DNA of 32,253 nt from Chroococcidiopsidaceae cyanobacterium YX2bin18 (GTDB lineage Bacteria; Cyanobacteriota; Cyanobacteriia; Cyanobacteriales; Chroococcidiopsidaceae). Of the stretch, positions 10,739-19,785 are shown piece by piece. Location: positions 1 through 32,253 of the forward strand of contig JAUJND010000047.1 in NCBI GenBank assembly GCA_030446505.1, given 5' to 3'. How positions within the stretch are numbered: the first letter of the stretch is position 1; every line of letters starts with the position of its first letter. A program made the position numbers and the translations under genes. The notes under the pieces are model-generated. The model was not told the DNA's origin. It worked only from the letters and a program-made list of their open reading frames with translations, and did not search any database.

Positions 10739-10923
10739 ATGCTTAACAAGGCTCCAACGTGGAAAGAACAGGAGAAAATAATGCTGCTTTATGAGCTTTT
10801 TTCGGCTATCGATTCTAGGCAGGTTTGATTACAAAGCTTATTCAACAGGATGGAGAGTATACTGCCCAGAATCAAGCCTCGCTCCTGAACAAAGAACTCG
10901 CTACCATCTTAGAGGTAAATTGA
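10739..10923 (+). pseudogene. Small unidentified ORF, frameshifted
   Basis: From ATG 10739 the frame reads MLNKAPTWKEQEKIMLLYEL and so on to TGA after SRQV. One base earlier or later, it continues as LITKLIQQDGEYTAQNQASL and ends KELATILEVN at TGA 10921-10923. Joined, this gives a soluble protein of about 60 aa, rich in charged residues. The stop is immediately followed by the start of the disulfide reductase gene (TGAATG), which supports it being a real translated gene in the same operon. I do not recognise the family. Confidence 0.45.
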
Positions 10924-12292
10924 ATGATGGAAGAAGCCGACGCAATTATTATTGGTAGTGGTCAGGTGGGAATTCCTCTTAGCTGCTGATTTAGCTAAAG
11001 AAGGTCGCAAAGTTGTTTTTGCTTGAACGAGACGCTTTAGGTAGTTGTAACCATGGTTGTACACCTTCTAAAGTATTTCTGGCGGTTGCTCATGCAGCTG
11101 GCTTCACTACAAAACTAAGAGATAAGTTAGGCATTCAACAAGTTCGGTTGCTGATTTTCTGGCAGTTATGAGCGGGTGCGCGGAATTGCAACCTTTAATC
11201 CGGGCGAGCTGCAAGCGTTTGTGCTCGTTGGCGGAGAGGCACAGGGTGAGGCATCTTTTGTGAAGAGGGCACAGTTAAGCAGGCGGTGAAGCAATAAACC
11301 AAGCCCCCAATTGCAATTAATACCGCACATCTTCACTCTGCTCCAAAATTCCGTTTAGTACAGGTACAATCGTATCTAACTAATAGAAATTTCTTTGACT
11401 TTAACAGTTACCGCCACGGCTTTTAGTAATTGGAGGGGGCTACATTGGTTTGGAACTGGGACAGGGATTAGCACGTTTGGGCAGTCAAACTCAGATAATT
11501 GTCCGCGGCGATCGCCTCTTGGGTCAAGAAGAGTCAGATGTGAGTGCAACCTTAGCGGAGGCGTTTCAGCAGGATGGTATTGAACTTCATTTCAATGTCA
11601 AAGTTGAGCAAGTCGCTCATGCAAACGATGTATTTACCCTGACACTGAGCAACGGTCAAGAACTCCAAGGTGAAGCTTTACTAATCGCCACCGGACGCAA
11701 ACCGAACACGAGCACTCTTAACACTGCTGCTGCTGGCGTTGAGCTAGATCAGCAGGGTTTCGTTAAGATTAACGAGCAGTTTCAGACTACCAGTTCTGGA
11801 GTGTATGCGATCGGAGATGTCGCTAAACAGCCTGCCTTTACCCACGTATCCTGGGAAGATTATCGGCGCTTAAAAGCAATTCTTGGCGGTGAAAACCGGA
11901 CGCGCAATGACAGAGTACTTGGTTATGCTGTCTACACCGAACCTCAAGTCGGGCGAGTTGGTTTAACCTTGGAAGCAGCACAGCAGCAAGACTTCAATGC
12001 CCATGCTGTCACGCTGCCGATGAGCCACATTGCCCGCGCTATCGAGTGGGGTCACGATCTGGGATTTTACCGGATGGTGGTAGATAGAGACACTGATAAA
12101 ATTTTGGGGGCGACGCTAGTTGGCTATGAAACCGCCGAGTTAGTACACGTATTTTTAGCTCTGATGGAGGCGGGGGCGACTTGGCAGTTGTTGGAGCAGT
12201 CTGTGCATATCCATCCTACTTATGGCGAGGCGTTGCCTAGTTTGGCACGTTTACTGCTAGGTGAAGATATGCCTACGTGTCCCAATATGTGA
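10924..12292 (+). pseudogene. Class-I pyridine nucleotide-disulfide oxidoreductase (mercuric reductase-like), N-half frameshifted
   Basis: The family holds mercuric reductase, dihydrolipoyl dehydrogenase and glutathione reductase relatives. The N-terminus reads EADAIIIGSGQ (FAD fold), then a redox-active disulfide motif, GSCNHGCTPSK near 11041-11073, one residue shorter than usual between the cysteines. Several indels break the frame between about 10965 and 11440. From the NADH fold (LVIGGGYIGLELGQGLARLG, about 11422) to the C-terminal dimer domain with the catalytic HPTYGEALPSLA motif the frame is clean, ending TGA 12290-12292. The substrate is unknown. There is no mer regulator or transporter nearby, so mercury is unlikely. 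The peroxiredoxin gene starts 10 nt downstream, suggesting the pair work in thiol redox chemistry. Confidence 0.78.
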
Positions 12293-12302
12293 GGATTCAC
12301 CT

Positions 12303-13151
12303 ATGACAACCAATCTGCAAGTGGGCGATCACTTTCCTGACTTTGAATTACCAAATCACGATAATGAACTGCTGAGGCTATCTAGTCTTACTCAGCCGGG
12401 CTTAATGGACAAACATTTAGGATTTACAGACGGCTACCCGCTGATTTTGGTCTTTTATCGAGGCTTTTTTTGTCCGCGCGATCGCCAGCAGCTGCCACAG
12501 TTAGTGCAGTTTCAGCAGGAATTAGCAGTCAACTATTGCAAGTTAGTGACAGTCAGCGTCGATCCACCCTTAGTACAAGCAGCATTTAGAGCGGGTTTAG
12601 GAGCACAGTGGCCCTTTTTATGCGACCAAAAACGAGAGATCGTCAAGCAAATCAACATCCTTGATGAAACTGAAGGCGAGTACGCCTATCGCCCGCAGCC
12701 CTATACGTTTGTGTTAAAACCTGACCTGACCATCCATAAGATTTACAACGGTTGGTTCTTTGTGGGGCGACCAACGCTTGAAGAGCTGCGGCTGGATCTG
12801 CGTACCATCATGGAAACTCGGTCTGACTACTGCTACGAGGCATATAATACGCCAGCAGTTCGGCAAATTCGTATACCTCAGCAGGAATGGACTGACGGCG
12901 CACCACCTTTAGGGGCAAATGGGTTACCCATAGTACGGGGTAGAGTGCGCTGGTTTGATATTAAAGCAGGCAATGGGCTGATTACCAAAGACGACGGTGG
13001 TGAAGATATCTTCTTTAACTTCACTGCCATTCCTGGACAGGGATATCGCACACTACAAGCAGGCGCACTAGTGTGGTTTGAGCTTGTTGAAAGTAAATTT
13101 GGTCTAACTGCTCGCAATGTTCAGCAGGAAGGGAAAGAAACTATGGAATAG
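12303..13151 (+). CDS. Peroxiredoxin-like (AhpC/TSA) protein fused to a cold-shock-like domain
   Basis: This protein has 282 residues and two domains. Residues about 1-175 form a thioredoxin-fold peroxiredoxin, with LVFYRGFFCPRDRQQL holding the likely peroxidatic Cys57. The second cysteine of a CxxC is absent (CPRD). Other cysteines are at 79, 107 and 177. Residues about 211-275 resemble a cold-shock domain. VRGRVRWFDIKAGNGLI corresponds to the first strands and RNP1 region, and EDIFFNF to RNP2, with Asn where His is usual. The RNP1 aromatics are partly replaced, so nucleic-acid binding is not assured. ATG 12303 is chosen over 12261 because GAGG precedes it and the conserved part starts there. 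It lies 10 nt after a disulfide reductase gene and is probably co-transcribed. Confidence 0.85.
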   Translation: MTTNLQVGDHFPDFELPNHDNELLRLSSLTQPGLMDKHLGFTDGYPLILVFYRGFFCPRDRQQLPQLVQFQQELAVNYCKLVTVSVDPPLVQAAFRAGLGAQWPFLCDQKREIVKQINILDETEGEYAYRPQPYTFVLKPDLTIHKIYNGWFFVGRPTLEELRLDLRTIMETRSDYCYEAYNTPAVRQIRIPQQEWTDGAPPLGANGLPIVRGRVRWFDIKAGNGLITKDDGGEDIFFNFTAIPGQGYRTLQAGALVWFELVESKFGLTARNVQQEGKETME

Positions 13152-13172
13152 ATTAAATTTTTCTTTTCTAGA

Positions 13173-13199
13173 AAGCTTAGTTGCTCTGAACTAAGGCTT
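13173..13199 (+). terminator. Possible terminator hairpin after the peroxiredoxin gene
   Basis: AAGCTTAGTT (13173-13182) can pair with AACTAAGGCTT (13189-13199) with one bulged base and a 6-nt loop. It lies about 20 nt after the stop codon. There is no clear T-run downstream, so intrinsic termination is uncertain. Confidence 0.3.
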
Positions 13200-13319
13200 C
13201 TCACTGTTGTCAATCTCTATGACCCCTTTCTCTGCTACTAGTAATTTATCTCCTTGAAAGCTTTGTTAAGGGGTAGTTTGAACTGTCAAATGTCAACTAT
13301 CTTGGAAGGTCGGCGAAGA

Positions 13320-13581
13320 TTATTCTGCTGGATGAGAGCCAGAAGAAGTGGAGCGAGCCAAGGCCGTCTTCTGCCGAAAACTTTGAGTTTGGATTTCGAT
13401 AATCGTCGCATGGTGAACTAGCCGATCAATAGCAGCAACAGTCATGGTGGCATCAGCAAAAATGGTATCCCAATCACTGAAAGTCTGGTTAGCGGTAATC
13501 AGCAGGCTTTTGATTTCATAGCGGTGAGCAATTAACTCAAACAGAACCGAAGTTTCCGCCTCGGATTTCTTGACATATCCG
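13320..13581 (-). pseudogene. istB: C-terminal fragment of IstB, the IS21-family helper ATPase
   Basis: On the minus strand the frame reads GYVKKSEAETSVLFELIAHR, then SLLITANQTFSDWDTIF, then MTVAAIDRLVHHATIIEI, and ends at the stop at 13320. This is the C-terminal third of IstB, the AAA+ helper of IS21-family transposition. The Walker A and B regions are missing. The gene is cut at 13581, where the terminal inverted repeat of IS6-family copy A begins. Tandem TGTCAAATGTCAA near 13287 may belong to the IS21 end. The element is a dead remnant. Confidence 0.8.
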
Positions 13582-13951
13582 GGTTGTGTAGGAAAAAACG
13601 AGCGAGGTGATAAGCTGAGAAACTCGTGGTTCAGATTCAAACCTCTGGATGACCAAGTCCAACCTGTTCAAGTGGCGGCACAACCCAGCGCCCAAATCAT
13701 CCTTCGTTGTGTCCGATGGTATCACCAGCTACCCACTCGTACCGCCAAGTAGCAGAAATGGTAATGAGCGTGGTATGGATATCGATCACACAAAGGTGTT
13801 CCGTTGGGTGCAGGAGTATGGACAAGAATTAGACAGGCGATGCCGACCACATCTGCGCCCGACCAATGATTCTTGGAGAGTGGACGAAACTTATATCAAG
13901 GTCAAAGGCAAGGATAGATACTTGTATCGGGCAGTAGATTCAGATGGAAAC
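13582..13951 (+). mobile_element. IS6-family copy A, truncated and degenerate
   Basis: The left end GGTTGTGTAGGAAAAAAC (13582) resembles the terminal repeat of the other copies. Transposase starts at ATG 13649, 67 nt in, matching copy C. The N-terminus MTKSNLFKWRH is followed by frameshifts (the helix-turn-helix region appears in another frame as IILRCVRWYHQLP). Then it reads KVFRWVQEYGQELDRRCRPH and NDSWRVDETY, with the first catalytic Asp. It breaks at AVDSDGN, exactly where copy B begins. The sequence differs noticeably from copies B-D, so this is a related but distinct IS. The rest of copy A is not in the window. Confidence 0.8.
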
Positions 13952-14781
13952 GGTTATGTTGCAAAAACTTTAGAAGGACAGAAAAACCCTGATGTAGGGA
14001 TTGAGTTTAGGCAGCCACTCCAAAAATTTCAGCTACAAACTCGACTCGTTCTTTGACGGTTCCTCTCCAACTTTTCAACTTGTCCTTTCCTTAGCATATT
14101 CATAACTTCATATCCTTTTAATGTTCGTCGTGCGGTGTTGAATGAGCCAAACCCCATCCCCGATTTGACTAACCTTTTTATAAATCGATGGTCTTGCTCA
14201 ACTATATTATTGAGATACTTGTTCTGTCGTAATTCTACTTGCTCAGACAACTCTTCTTTTTCTTTGAGTTCATCTACAGCTTTCGGATAAGCCGCATTTT
14301 TGTCAACATTAATGACACGAGGTTCTTGGGTGTGAACTGCACTCAACGCTTTGCGGAAAACCGCTTGGCGGCAGCAGCGTCTCGCTTGGTTGTTAGGTAG
14401 AAAGTCCAAGGTATTGCTGCCAGAATCAACGGACGATACAGATATTTTGGCTTCCCCTTGACCTCAATGTAAGTTTCATCTACTCTCCAAGAATCATTAG
14501 TTGGTCTCAAATGAGGACGGCAGCGCTTGTCTAATTCTGGCCCATACTGCTGTACCCAACGAAACACTGTCGTGTGATTTACAGCTATACCACGCTCGTT
14601 GACTATCTCTGCTACTTGGCGGTAGCCGAGCGGTAACTACAATACCAACGCACACAGCAGAGGATGATGTTGGCTTCGTAGTGCCGCCACTTGAAGGGGT
14701 TCGACTGGACATGGAGACGACAGCAAACAGACACGATCTCTCACCCTACCACCTGCTGCTTCAGTTTTTGCAACACAACCT
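13952..14781 (-). mobile_element. IS6-family copy B, inactive transposase
   Basis: The element is about 830 bp with ends GGTTATGTTGCAAAAACT (13952) and its partner ending CAACACAACC (14781). Transposase lies on the minus strand, starting ATG near 14713. The DDE parts are visible: NDSWRVDETYIEV, NVDKNAAYPKAVDEL and LNNIVEQDHRFIKR. The frame is broken several times: near the start, near AVDSDGN (read here as PLILAAIP) and in the TKRDAAAAKRF region. No 8-bp target duplication is seen (left flank ATGGAAAC, right flank TTGTTGAG). On the right it cuts the probable cupS gene, and on the left it cuts IS copy A. Confidence 0.88.
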
Positions 14782-15033
14782 TGTTGAGGTAACGTTCAAG
14801 ATCAGTTTGCAAACACGCCATGACATTGCTGGGATACCGAGTTGAAGTCAAATCGATGTCATTGCCATCAAAGTATTGGCGCTCGATCGCTTGAATGTTC
14901 AGTACCGCTTGATAGGCTTGCTCCAGAGCACGTTCGGGGGTTTTGAGATATACCACTGATAGGTCGTTTGTAGCTGATCCCACAAGGTTTTGCGAGAAAG
15001 ATCAAAAGATCGAGTTGGTAGATTGACTTTCAT
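14782..15033 (-). pseudogene. cupS: Probable CupS, truncated by IS copy B
   Basis: From ATG 15033 the minus strand reads MKVNLPTRSFDLSRKTLWDQ, then LQTTYQWYISKPP. After a shift near 14955 it continues ERALEQAYQAVLNIQAIERQ and SNVMACLQTDLERYLNK. At 14781 IS copy B begins, and the last residues come from the IS end. CupS is the small subunit of the NDH-1MS complex, encoded after cupA in many cyanobacteria. The call rests mostly on position (62 nt after cupA, same strand) and on a remembered resemblance, so it is moderate. About 84 codons remain of an expected 130 or so. Confidence 0.5.
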
Positions 15034-15094
15034 CGTCAAATTTCCGGCAACAGTTGAGGAATTTTTAGAAAAAGGTTAAATCCATAGCAGGTCG

Positions 15095-16225
15095 TTACAG
15101 CGTGGATAAACGGGAGGGCAGGAGGCGAGTCATCCAACCTTCCAGGTAGGTACGAACTGCTTGCTGCTCAACTGGATCGGTGGTGGTGAGGGCGTGGGGA
15201 GCCAGCCCTTGAATGGCAGCATTGGTGACGCAAAACATGGATTTTTGGAAGGTCTGGCAGATTAGCACCCGCAGGTCGTCTTCACCTCTGGGCGATCGCT
15301 GGTAAATCTCGTGCAGGTAATCGGGCAAGAAGTGGCGCATATCTTGCATCAGCAGGGTGGGCGGAATCCCTGCGGCCCCGGTCATGAGCGGATCGGCATA
15401 AAGTGCGCCGTAGGCAAATTCAGCCGGATTGGGAGAAATCTGGTGCGCCTGTGCGTTGTAGGAAACCGTGCCAAAAAAGGGCGTTCCCTTCAGGAACACA
15501 GCTTCGACATAGGGAACTGCCACGTCCATCAAAAATGTGATTCCGGCGGAGAGGGGAATGATGTCGTAGGATTGGTTGCGAATTTTAACTGCATATGTGA
15601 TGGGGGTGGCAGCCGCGTCCACCAAGCCCTGGCAAATGTGATCGACAACATTGCGAATGGATTGAATCTCACCGCGATCGTAGTGAGCCGACAAGTTTAT
15701 AAACATATCGCTCATGATGCGCCAGAACTGACCCAGAGCACTGTAGTAGCACAGTTGCCGCACCTGTTCCGGGAAAAAGGCAGGGAAGAGGCGATGGAAT
15801 GCCTGGAAGACGGGATTATAGCGGAACTTAGCAACGATCGCCTGTTCAGCCAGGGCAGCGAGTTCTGGGGAATCCAGGTATGCATCAAAGGGGGTGCTAC
15901 CGTGCCACAGCATCGCCTTCATGCAATATTCGGCATATTCAAAGTTGATGCGATCGTGCCATGCGTACTTCATCATCTTCTTGAACGTAATCTCTTTGTT
16001 GAAATATTTGAAGATGGGAAACGGCTCTAGAAACGCATTCTCGGCAATGGAAATCAAATTTTTGGAATAGGCATCCAGGACAATCCCGTAACTGTGCAGA
16101 ATGCCCACGACTTCCTTGATGTGATGTTCTGAGTTAGGCAGCAGGGTGTGACCCGATTCGAGTTGATGGATATAGTGGCTGAGTGGATGATTGGACGGCT
16201 TCAATGATGCGTTAGTGGTAATCAT
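15095..16225 (-). CDS. cupA: CO2 hydration protein CupA (ChpY)
   Basis: CupA is the carbonic-anhydrase-like subunit of NDH-1MS, which turns CO2 into bicarbonate in the cytosol, driven by electron transport. The 376-aa frame is intact and shows family segments YGIVLDAYSKNLISIAE, WHDRINFEYAEYCMKAMLWH (residues 89-108), RLFPAFFPEQVRQLCYYSAL, GIPPTLLMQDMRHFLPDYLH and ICQTFQKSMFCVTNAA. Histidine and arginine residues in the WHDR and MLWHG stretch are candidates for the metal site, but I cannot map them to a structure. The start has a perfect AGGAGG 8 nt upstream. CupA is preferred over CupB (ChpX) because ndhF3 and ndhD3 precede it and a CupS-like gene follows. Confidence 0.9.
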   Translation of the reverse strand: MITTNASLKPSNHPLSHYIHQLESGHTLLPNSEHHIKEVVGILHSYGIVLDAYSKNLISIAENAFLEPFPIFKYFNKEITFKKMMKYAWHDRINFEYAEYCMKAMLWHGSTPFDAYLDSPELAALAEQAIVAKFRYNPVFQAFHRLFPAFFPEQVRQLCYYSALGQFWRIMSDMFINLSAHYDRGEIQSIRNVVDHICQGLVDAAATPITYAVKIRNQSYDIIPLSAGITFLMDVAVPYVEAVFLKGTPFFGTVSYNAQAHQISPNPAEFAYGALYADPLMTGAAGIPPTLLMQDMRHFLPDYLHEIYQRSPRGEDDLRVLICQTFQKSMFCVTNAAIQGLAPHALTTTDPVEQQAVRTYLEGWMTRLLPSRLSTL

Positions 16226-16277
16226 GACAATGCCTCCTAAATGTTGTGTTGATTCAAACGGATTGCTAATCGATTGC

Positions 16278-17784
16278 TTACAGGCGTGAAGCAGTGTTTG
16301 GCTGAGAGATAACCAGGGATGCGTTTGCGATTTTTGTCTTAGGTTCTAAGGCTACGATTGCGGCTTCACTCTGATTAATCAACCAACTTGGCTGAATTCC
16401 CAACAGGATAATAATTGCTGCGAGTACAACTGCTGGCAGCCGTTCTGCCCAACTAACCCGAGGCAGATCCAGCACCGCTGATGATAGGCGACCAAAAAAG
16501 GCGCGGTTGAGCAACATCAAGAAGTAAACTGCCGTCAAGCCTGTACCAACCATACAAAGCAGCGTTTGCACCGGGAACACTGCAAAACTACCCCGGAAAA
16601 TCAAAAACTCAGCAATAAATCCTGCCATACCGGGAATTCCAGCACTTGCCATTACTGCTAACACCATCAAGCTGCCTACCACTGGCAGTCCGCGTTCGGG
16701 GTTAAGCAGCCCTTTGAGCGTATCTAAACTGCGACTCCCCGTTTTGGCGTAAACCACGCCCACGAGCAGAAACAGTAAGCCAGAGATAAGACCGTGACTG
16801 ACCATCTGCACAACGGCTCCTAGCAAGCTCAGTGGAGTCGCAGATGCTGCTGCTAGCAAAATAAATCCCATGTGTCCGACCGAGCTGTAGGCAACCATCT
16901 TCTTCATATCAGTTTGGGTAATCGCCACGAGTATCCCAAACAACACACTCACTACCGCCCAAGTTGCCAACCAGGGAGCCAAAGCTGACCAAGCTGCGGG
17001 AAATAACCCTACCCCAAAGCGCAGCAATCCGTAGGTGCCTAACTTCAACAGCACCCCTGCCAGCAACACGGAAACGGGCGTTGAAGCTTCGACGTGAGCA
17101 TCAGGTAGCCAGGTGTGGAAGGGAACCAGCGGCACCTTGATCGCAAACCCTAGCAGAATTGGCAGGAGCAACAGAATTTGAGTTCCGACCGGGAGCATGG
17201 CAGCCAGCGCCGGATCGTAGGCAAAGGTCGAGGCACCTGTGAAATCGACGACTCCTAGGAAGCCAACCAGTAAGCACATACCCGAAAGGGCTGTAAAAAT
17301 CAGGAACTTAGTCGCTGCATATTCCCGTCGCGCACCGCCCCAAATATTGATCAGCAGATACAGGGGAATCAATTCCATTTCATAGAACAGGAAAAACAGC
17401 AGCAAATCATGCGCTAGGAACGCCCCTGCCACCGCTGCATTCAGCAACAACATCAGTGCATGATATTAGCTGGGACGAGGGTTAGGGGGAGCGGTGCTGT
17501 AGATGGCAATTCCGGTGAGCAATCCATTCAGCACTAATAAAGACGACGACAAGCCATCAATTCCCAAGTGATAAGTCAAACCAAGGGTATCTAGCCAGGA
17601 AAGATGTTCCTCAAACTGCAACTTAGCACTCAATAAATCAAACTGGCTGGCTAAGGCAATCGCCCAAACAAACATTAAAGCATGATCGCCAAAGTACTCC
17701 AGCGAGCCAAACGAGGCGTGATTCCCGGACCAAACCAACGATCGCTGCACCTAACAAAGGTATCCAAATCAAAGCACTCAGCAT
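16278..17784 (-). pseudogene. ndhD3: NdhD3, proton-pumping subunit of NDH-1MS, frame interrupted
   Basis: NdhD-type subunits form an antiporter-like membrane module. From ATG 17784 the minus strand reads MLSALIWIPLLGAAIVGLVR, then loses frame between about 17750 and 17700, and continues GDHALMFVWAIALASQFDLL and GLTYHLGIDGLSSSLLVLNG. An in-frame TAA at 17466-17468 follows NPRPS. From 17463 the frame is clean for about 395 residues, with LLLFFLFYEMELIPLYLLIN, KVPLVPFHTWLPDAHVEAST and many helices, to 16278. The gene starts about 40 nt after ndhF3 ends. The lesions sit at the 5' end, next to the badly shifted ndhF3, so sequence error is possible. The total span (about 500 codons) fits a full gene. 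Confidence 0.82.
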
Positions 17785-17823
17785 GATCATTCTCCTTATT
17801 CAAGCTTTAGCTTTTCAATTCAC

Positions 17824-19720
17824 TCAGCTATCTTTTCTTAGCTCCAAACGTGAGTATCTAGAAGAGAAAGCTAATGACAGTAGATAACCAAACCCTTGCA
17901 AAAACTCCCAACTCACGATCACTACCAGCACCCCTAAACTCACTAAGATAGTGAATACATAGGATTGAGACGCTCCAGAAGTAACATACTTGAGACTTTG
18001 ACCACTAAAGATCGCAGCAAATCCAACTAAATTGCAATGCCATCCAAAATGTAGCGATCGCACCAGGCAGAGAACTTCGAGAGCTGCGTTACTGCAAATA
18101 CCACCGTTGAGCGATAAGATCAGCATAGAAATCATAGGCCAGCATATTGTGGAAGTAGCCTGGAATTTTGGACACTGGACTCAACCAGATCCGCTTGAAC
18201 GGGAACATTGCACCTACAACAAAACCAATCAAGCCAGAAGTTACAAGCAGCGTTTCTGCTACGGGATTCAAGTTGAGAATGGGAGGCAGCAACGTCAACT
18301 GTCGCAGCATAAAGGGAACGGAGATGGTTGTCACGCTCACAGCCATCATGGGTAATGTCATCATCCAGCCCTTCCGGTGCTCGACGGGCTTTCACCTGCG
18401 GTTGACCTAAGAACGTTAGACGGAAGACCCGAATCAAATTAAACGCGGTCAAGCCATTTACCAACAGCAACACACCAACGAGCCAGGAGTATCGATCCAG
18501 AGGCGATCGACCCCCCGTTGCATTTACAAAAGCCACCGAGCGGGAACAATCCGACCAAGCCAACTGCACCAACTAGAAACGCACTCGCGGTAATCAGCGT
18601 CACGTTTTGCCCAACCCGCCCATCTCAGTCAAATCCTGAGTGTTCGTGTTGGTAATCACACAATACTCATAAACAGAGCTGTCTTGGCGATCGCGTGCGC
18701 CAGAATCAGCATCAGGGCAACCAGTTCGCTGCATGCCCACTGCAACAAAGACCAATCCCAGATAAGCACTGGTGGAGTGAGAGAGCACGCTTGATGTCAA
18801 TTTGGGCGATGGAAACGAAAGAAGAACCGATGGCAGTAATGGCTCCGATTGCAATCAGCGTCGCCGTCACAACCGGGACATGGTTAAAATCGGCTGCATC
18901 TTAATCAGCAAGTAAGCACCGCAGGAAACCACTAGGGAATTTCGCAACACAGAGGCAGGACCGGGCGCTTCCATGGCTTCATCTAGCCACAGGTGCAGCG
19001 GAAACTGAGCACACTTACCCACCGGACCCGCCATCAGCGCTAAGCCGATCAGGGTTGTGGCAATAGGGGATAAGTTAGCCGTTTCTGCCCAGGCATACAG
19101 GTCAGGGAAATTGGTGCTACCAGCCAGGGTGGAAAGCGCCACAACGCCCATTGGCAGCAGCACATCGCCCACTCGCTTAGTCAGGAAGGCATCTCGTGCT
19201 GCGGTGATCACCAAGGGTTGGCATACCAGAAACCCACTAGCAAATAGGTAGAAACGGTCAGCAACTCTAGCAGGCAATAGCTGAGCAATAGTGAATTACT
19301 GATAGTTAATCCACTCATAGCTGCTTCAAAAAAATCCCATCAGGGCAAAGAAACGCGCCAGTGCCCAATCTTTCTCCATGTAACCCAGCGCAAACAGTTG
19401 TGCCAGCAGGCTCAGCCCCGTCACCAGTTCCATCGCCCCAACGCTAACCACGCCGCAGAAATTTCCAGGGCAAAGGTCAAATCGAGGTCTGTCGCTCGAA
19501 ACCAGTGGATGATGAGCTGTTGAGCAGGCTGTTTCCAAACTATATTGAAGACAGCTAGCCCGTGTACGTAGGCACTAAAGGTCATGAGCAGATTGAAATA
19601 GGCTGCCGGACGAGGACCTGTGCGTTGAACGATTCCTAAAGACCAGGGAAGGGTGAGAACTGCTCCTAGCAAGCCATAGAATGGAATCAGCCAGATGGTT
19701 TGAATGAGAAATTCATTCAT
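17824..19720 (-). pseudogene. ndhF3: NdhF3, proton-pumping subunit of NDH-1MS, many frameshifts
   Basis: The span of about 630 codons matches NdhF. Pieces in order on the minus strand are: MNEFLIQTIWLIPFYGLLGA (start 19720); MELVTGLSLLAQLFALGYME; CQPLVITAARDAFLTKRVGD with KCAQFPLHLWLDEAMEAPGP (clean 18867-19277); ALSHSTSAYLGLVFVAVGMQ read across frames; CVITNTNTQDLTEMGGLGKT; and near the end NLVGFAAIFSGQSLKYVTSG, to the stop at 17824. At least six indels are needed. NdhF3 rather than NdhF1 is inferred from the following ndhD3 and cupA. Start 19720 has a purine-rich AAGAGA upstream. The gene begins 65 nt after the SulP gene on the same strand. Confidence 0.82.
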
Positions 19721-19785
19721 TGGAATATCTCTTAACTGCTAATGGGTAGAAACTTTAGACCAATCCATTCGAGAATTGGAGGAAA

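Noticed and set aside
10924-12292. Mercury-resistance operon from the mercuric-reductase-like gene
   Set aside because: There is no merR, merT or merP homologue nearby, and the family is broad.
15311-16030. 239-codon plus-strand open frame
   Set aside because: It lies wholly antisense to the intact cupA gene, and its protein shows no family features.
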